Assembly (NCBI GenBank): GCA_964537505.1
Contig: CAZICK010000006.1
Location: 1-64,000, forward strand
Source: DAINBT01 sp036732785
Lineage (GTDB): Bacteria; Planctomycetota; Phycisphaerae; Sedimentisphaerales; SM23-30
DNA length: 64,000 nt
Direction: 5' to 3'
Shown: in pieces, positions 60,510 through 64,000 of the stretch
Layout: every line of letters starts with the position of its first letter
Position numbering within the stretch: position 1 is the stretch's first letter
Notes under the pieces: generated by a model
Database searches by the model: none
Told to the model about the DNA's origin: nothing
Seen by the model: only the letters and a program-made list of their open reading frames with translations
Translations under genes and position numbers: made by a program

Positions 60510-61486
60510 GCGGATTCAACTCATAAGTGCAACACGTAGCGAAACAGGTGGTGAGCTGCTATACTGGTTCACCACTATAAACCACGCTATACGGAGCGAT
60601 TATGAGACAGTACCAACAACTCACCGAGGACGATCGTATCGAAATCTATGCCATGAAGCAAGCTGGAAAACCACAACGAACCATCGCCCAACGCTTGGCC
60701 GTGCACCCCAGCACCGTCAGCCGGGAACTGGCCCGCAACACCGGCCAACGCGGTTATCGGCCCAAACAGGCGCACTGCCGGGCCCAGCAACGCCGTCAGT
60801 ACGCCCGCAAGGCGGTTAAAATGACGCCCCAAACGATTGCCTATATCGAAAGTCAAATCCGTCAGGAACACTCGCCGGAACAGATCGCCGGCCATAAGAA
60901 AAAACGCAAACGCTACGGAAAACACGATTTCCGCGGTAAAATCCCTAATCGCGTTGGTATCGAACAGCGACCACAAATCGTCGCCGCCAAAAAACGTATC
61001 GGCGATTGGGAGGCCGACACCATCATCGGCAAATACCATCGTGGCGCGGTCATCAGTGCCGTCGAACGCAAAAGCCAATTTACTTTGCTCGGCCAGGTAA
61101 GACACAAAACCGCCGCGGCCGTGCAGCAACAAATAGTCCAACGCTTGCACCCGCAGCGACGCCGAATTCACACGATTACCACCGACAACGGCCGAGAGTT
61201 TGCCGACCATAAAACCATTGCCGATAAACTGCAAGCCAAGTTCTATTTCGCCCAGCCTTACCAGGCTTGGCAGCGTGGCCTGAATGAACAGGTCAATGGC
61301 CTGATCCGGCAGTATCTGCCAAAGCAAACCGACTTACGTTATGTTACCGATGATCAGTTACGGTTCATCATGGACCGGCTGAATCATCGCCCGAGAAAAA
61401 CCCTTGGATTTAAAACTCCCTATGAAGTATTCTGTAATAGCTCACGATTCAAAACAACACGTGTTGCACTTGGGAGTTGAATCCGC
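60510..61486 (+). mobile_element. IS30-family insertion sequence with 28-bp terminal inverted repeats
   Basis: Left end GCGGATTCAACTCATAAG... (60510-60537) and right end (61459-61486) are inverted repeats with 26 of 28 bases matching. The right repeat overlaps the end of the transposase gene. Total about 977 bp. No clear 2-3 bp target duplication is seen (TAA left, GTC right), so transposition boundaries or the flank may have changed. An inverted repeat GTGGTGA/TCACCAC (60548-60554, 60569-60575) brackets a TATACT box before the transposase and may be its operator. Confidence 0.85.
60602..61480 (+). CDS. IS30-family transposase, probably internally deleted
   Basis: 292 residues. It begins with the IS30 helix-turn-helix (YQQLTEDDRIEIYAMKQAG, AQRLAVHPSTVSRELARN). 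The DDE catalytic core follows: RIGDWEADTIIGK (first Asp about 140), ITTDNGREFADH (second Asp) and GLNEQVNGLIRQYLPK with the Glu. Between EQIAGH (residue about 99) and KKKRKRYGK there is no trace of the family's SHExIYxxIYxDK ... GG.L segment, which normally lies there (about 30-40 residues), so an in-frame deletion is likely. The C-terminus keeps RLNHRPRKTLGFKTPYEVF. Activity is uncertain. Confidence 0.85.
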   Translation: MRQYQQLTEDDRIEIYAMKQAGKPQRTIAQRLAVHPSTVSRELARNTGQRGYRPKQAHCRAQQRRQYARKAVKMTPQTIAYIESQIRQEHSPEQIAGHKKKRKRYGKHDFRGKIPNRVGIEQRPQIVAAKKRIGDWEADTIIGKYHRGAVISAVERKSQFTLLGQVRHKTAAAVQQQIVQRLHPQRRRIHTITTDNGREFADHKTIADKLQAKFYFAQPYQAWQRGLNEQVNGLIRQYLPKQTDLRYVTDDQLRFIMDRLNHRPRKTLGFKTPYEVFCNSSRFKTTRVALGS

Positions 61487-61630
61487 GTCTTGTAAAACTG
61501 CAACTTAGTGGCAATTTTAAAATAACTGCTCACTATGTCAAGAAAATTTTCCCTTGCTAATTTTTCTTGCTAATGGGATGCCATGATACATTGTTCGACA
61601 TGAATGAGTCAATCATTCGATGTTTCAATC

Positions 61631-61658
61631 TCGACTATGCACGGGAGCTTGCTATAAT
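61631..61658 (+). promoter_or_regulatory. Candidate promoter for feoA-feoB
   Basis: TCGACT (61631-61636), 16-bp spacer, perfect TATAAT (61653-61658). Upstream, CTTGCTAAT occurs twice (about 61552 and 61568), which could be a binding site for a metal-responsive repressor; no clear Fur consensus was seen. The leader would be about 105 nt. Confidence 0.4.
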
Positions 61659-61770
61659 TGATTTTTAATAGCAGTTTTGTTGTTAGGTTGTTATTGTATG
61701 TTGTTTTGGTTGAGTTGTGAGCTGATAATAATTGGATTTATTAATAAACTGCAGCAAACAAGAGGTTCAA

Positions 61771-62055
61771 ATGAGTACGAATGGTAGCAAAAAACCTGTA
61801 GAGTCTATAGGTAAACGAATATCTCTGGCTCAGATGCGGGCCGGCCAAAAAGGTAAGATCATAAGAATAAGTGGCGGTCACAGCATAGCAGGTAAGCTTG
61901 AAGCACTTGGGATTAGAGACGGCCAGGAAATCAAAAAGATAAGCGAGCAGTGGATGCGAGGGCCTGTACTTTTGCAGCATGGTAACACACAGTTGGCTCT
62001 GGGTTTCGGGATGGCATCTAAAGTTTTGGTAGAAATTACTGGGGAGTACCGATAG
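61771..62055 (+). CDS. feoA: Ferrous iron transport protein A (FeoA)
   Basis: 94 residues from ATG 61771 (AAGAGG about 6-11 nt upstream; the longer in-frame start at 61732 lacks a ribosome site). FeoA is a small cytoplasmic SH3-like partner of FeoB. Visible pattern: SLAQMRAGQKGKIIRISGG, KLEALGIRDGQEIKKIS and the terminal LGFGMASKVLVEI. The stop shares a base with the feoB start. Confidence 0.9.
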   Translation: MSTNGSKKPVESIGKRISLAQMRAGQKGKIIRISGGHSIAGKLEALGIRDGQEIKKISEQWMRGPVLLQHGNTQLALGFGMASKVLVEITGEYR

Positions 62056-63770
62056 TGAAAATACTTCTTATGGGAAACCCCAACGTTGGCAAGAGTGCTA
62101 TTTTCAACAGGCTTACCGGTGCCAATGTCATTGTATCAAATTATGCCGGCACAACGGTTGAGTTTACAAAAGGCAGTCTGAAGGTGGTTGGTCAGGATGT
62201 GGAACTTATTGATGTACCGGGAACATATACTCTTGACCCAACCAATAGAGCCGAGCAAATAGCTGTCGAAATGCTCAAAGGCAGAAAAGAAGAAGACGTA
62301 GTCATCAATGTTGTAGAGGCCACAAACCTGGAACGCAGCCTTAATCTTACGCTCCAGTTAATTAAGCAAGATGGACCTATTATTGTGGCTCTGAATTTCT
62401 GGGATGAGACCAAACACAAGGGGATATCAATCGATGTAGAGAAATTGGAGAATATCCTAAAAGTTCCCTGCGTTCCTATATGTGCTGTTACAGGACAGGG
62501 AGTCAAGCACTTAGTCGAGCGAATTGAAGAGGCGAAGCCTTCGTCGCTTGAATATGATGAGAAAGAGAAGTGGCACGAAATCGGCAACATTGTAGACAAG
62601 GTACAGACTATAACTCACCGTCATCATACCTTATTGGAAAGGCTTTCAGATGCATCGGTTAGACCACTTACCGGCCTTCCTATGGCTGTTATAGTGCTCT
62701 TTTTGACTTTTAAGCTTATAAGATTTGTGGCCGAGGGCTTGATAGGCTATGTATGCGAGCCGATTTTTGAAAATCTCTGGTCACCCCTGATGCTGAAACT
62801 TTCATATTTTCTTGGTTCTGCCGGATTTATCCATGACCTTGTAATAGGCCATCTTGTAGAAGGACAGATAGATTACGGACAGTCCTTTGGTTTGTTGACA
62901 ACAGGGCTTTTTGTTCCCCTGGCAGCAGTTTTGCCATACGTATTTGCATTTTATCTGGTTTTGTCTTTTTTAGAAGACTTCGGCTATCTTCCCCGCTTTG
63001 CTATCATGGTGGACACTTTAATGCACAGACTTGGCTTACACGGTTTGGCGATAGTGCCTATGCTGCTTGGGCTTGGATGCAATGTTCCTGGTGTGTTATC
63101 GACAAGAATCCTTGAGACCCGAAGGGAAAGATTTATTTCCGCGACCATACTGGCCATTGGGGTTCCTTGTGCTGCTCTACAGGCAATGATTTTGGGGCTA
63201 TTGGGAAGACATGGTATGGCAAAAGTTGGAATTGTCTACGGAACATTGTTCATTGTCTGGCTGATACTGGGAGTTTTGCTAAACCATACCGTTAAAGGAA
63301 AATCACCGGAGATATTTGTAGAGATACCGCCTTATAGAATTCCATATTTTAGGGGCTTGTCAAAAAAGATATGGATAAGAATGAAATGGTTTATTAAAGA
63401 AGCGGTTCCATTTGTGCTGCTGGGGGTGCTTATTGTAAACATACTGTACACGCTCGGAATAATTCAATTCGTGGCCCAATTTACTGCCCCTGTTGTTACC
63501 CGGCTTTTGGGATTACCGAGCGAGGCAGTAGGAGCACTGATAATCGGATTTCTGCGAAAAGACGTGGCTGTTGGGATGCTGATCCCACTTGGCCTAACCG
63601 CTAAGCAACTGATAATTGCGTCAGTGGTACTGGCTATGTATTTTCCCTGCGTTGCTACATTTACCACTCTTGTTAAGGAATTGGGATTTGTGGACATGCT
63701 CAAATCTGCGGGAATCATGATTGTATCCAGCCTTATTGTAGGTGGATTATTAAATATTATCCTGCCATGA
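62055..63770 (+). CDS. feoB: FeoB-type ferrous iron transporter GTPase, short form with variant gate motif
   Basis: 571 residues from GTG 62055, which overlaps the feoA stop. FeoB imports Fe2+ across the inner membrane, controlled by an N-terminal G domain. G1 GNPNVGKSAIFN (about 7), G3 DVPGTYTLDP, G4 LNFWDE in place of the usual NxxD, then about seven or eight TM helices. The first gate region is GLGCNVPGVLSTRILETRRERF but continues AIGVPCAALQAM, where typical FeoB has PFMSCSARLPVY; the second gate, YFPCVATFTTLVKELG, is normal. Shorter than the common 650-770 residues: the C-terminal cytoplasmic tail and FeoC-like parts are absent. A related metal or variant FeoB class is possible. Confidence 0.88.
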   Translation: MKILLMGNPNVGKSAIFNRLTGANVIVSNYAGTTVEFTKGSLKVVGQDVELIDVPGTYTLDPTNRAEQIAVEMLKGRKEEDVVINVVEATNLERSLNLTLQLIKQDGPIIVALNFWDETKHKGISIDVEKLENILKVPCVPICAVTGQGVKHLVERIEEAKPSSLEYDEKEKWHEIGNIVDKVQTITHRHHTLLERLSDASVRPLTGLPMAVIVLFLTFKLIRFVAEGLIGYVCEPIFENLWSPLMLKLSYFLGSAGFIHDLVIGHLVEGQIDYGQSFGLLTTGLFVPLAAVLPYVFAFYLVLSFLEDFGYLPRFAIMVDTLMHRLGLHGLAIVPMLLGLGCNVPGVLSTRILETRRERFISATILAIGVPCAALQAMILGLLGRHGMAKVGIVYGTLFIVWLILGVLLNHTVKGKSPEIFVEIPPYRIPYFRGLSKKIWIRMKWFIKEAVPFVLLGVLIVNILYTLGIIQFVAQFTAPVVTRLLGLPSEAVGALIIGFLRKDVAVGMLIPLGLTAKQLIIASVVLAMYFPCVATFTTLVKELGFVDMLKSAGIMIVSSLIVGGLLNIILP

Positions 63771-63843
63771 CGCTTGGTTAATCAATAGACTCAAAATAGA
63801 GCCTGAATGAGCGTGTACATACCAAACTCCGGGCAGATTAAAA

Positions 63844-64000
63844 TTAGCGAGCGAGTAGCCAAAAAACTAATGCTGCTGCGATGAGGCGATAGATGCCGAA
63901 AGGAGTCAGCCCGTGATATGTAAGCCATTTAACAAAACTCTTGAGGCTAAAGCCGCGATGATGCCGCTGACGACAAGACCGACGACTATGCCGTCGATAC
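63844..64000 (-). pseudogene. uppP: UppP-like undecaprenyl-diphosphatase, 3' end, apparently frameshifted
   Basis: On the minus strand, the frame entering from the right edge reads IDGIVVGLVVSGIIAA, a membrane segment, then goes astray. One frame over, the sequence continues FSLKSFVKWLTYHGLTPFGIYRL, matching the final UppP helices and the PFGIYR motif, and ends at TAA (complement of 63844-63846). Adding one base at the AAA run near 63949-63951 would join them. UppP recycles the lipid carrier of cell wall synthesis. Whether it is a real mutation or an assembly homopolymer error cannot be told here. Confidence 0.55.

Noticed and set aside
60587..61327. 246-codon open frame antisense to the transposase
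   Set aside because: Shadow of the IS30 DDE gene; no start context or similarity.

Overview
The window looks like chromosome of a Planctomycetota bacterium, probably of the Phycisphaerae/Sedimentisphaerales side. This is an inference from three things: a secreted beta-helix protein with a dockerin-like tail of the planctomycete type, a DUF6931-like protein inside the secretion locus, and the mix of giant adhesin, STAND ATPase and type VI genes. No rRNA, tRNA or CRISPR array was seen, so the placement rests on gene content only.

Layout. 1-2076 (minus): a STAND/NB-ARC-type NTPase with C-terminal TPRs, cut by the left edge. 2077-3687: a 1.6 kb non-coding stretch packed with several different short tandem-repeat families (7-, 9-, 11- and about 34-bp units), a strong intrinsic terminator with no gene before it (possible small RNA), and a candidate uvrA promoter. 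3688-6519: uvrA. 6761-19229: a two-partner secretion pair, a TpsB/FhaC-like outer-membrane transporter and a 3,420-residue TpsA adhesin/exoprotein with repeats duplicated at DNA level.

19405-57795: an almost uninterrupted type VI secretion (T6SS) locus on the plus strand. It holds tssA, tssB, tssC, hcp, a predicted C58-like cysteine protease (probable effector), tagJ, tssE, tssF, tssG, clpV/tssH, vgrG/tssI, a cargo island, a degenerate kinase-like protein, a TssJ-like lipoprotein, a 2,229-residue pseudokinase/TM/repeat/FGE-like giant, then (after one small minus-strand lipoprotein gene and a well-formed promoter) an FHA-C/TagH-like protein, tssK, tssL, tssM and a membrane-anchored TagF. The cargo island has an acidic beta-sandwich protein, LysM and peptidoglycan-binding proteins, a metzincin, a HEAT-like lipoprotein, a DUF6931-like protein and PAAR. 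Every core Tss component has a candidate, and two predicted proteases sit at the places where Hcp- and VgrG/PAAR-delivered effectors are normally encoded. The usual Ser/Thr kinase (PpkA) and phosphatase (PppA) pair is not visible; two kinase-fold-like proteins lacking catalytic residues are present instead.

58151-64000: a secreted beta-helix/dockerin-like protein, a stand-alone GMP-synthase ATP-pyrophosphatase subunit (no glutaminase domain), an IS30-family element whose transposase has an internal in-frame gap, feoA-feoB (FeoB with a non-canonical first gate motif), and the 3' end of a uppP-like gene on the minus strand that appears frameshifted and runs off the window.

How it fits together: the TPS adhesin and T6SS are adjacent and co-oriented, suggesting an antagonism/contact island. 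The best candidates for undescribed biology are the hcp-linked C58-like protease, the metzincin with its wall-binding partners and putative lipoprotein immunity protein, and the pseudokinase-based regulatory or scaffold module of this T6SS.
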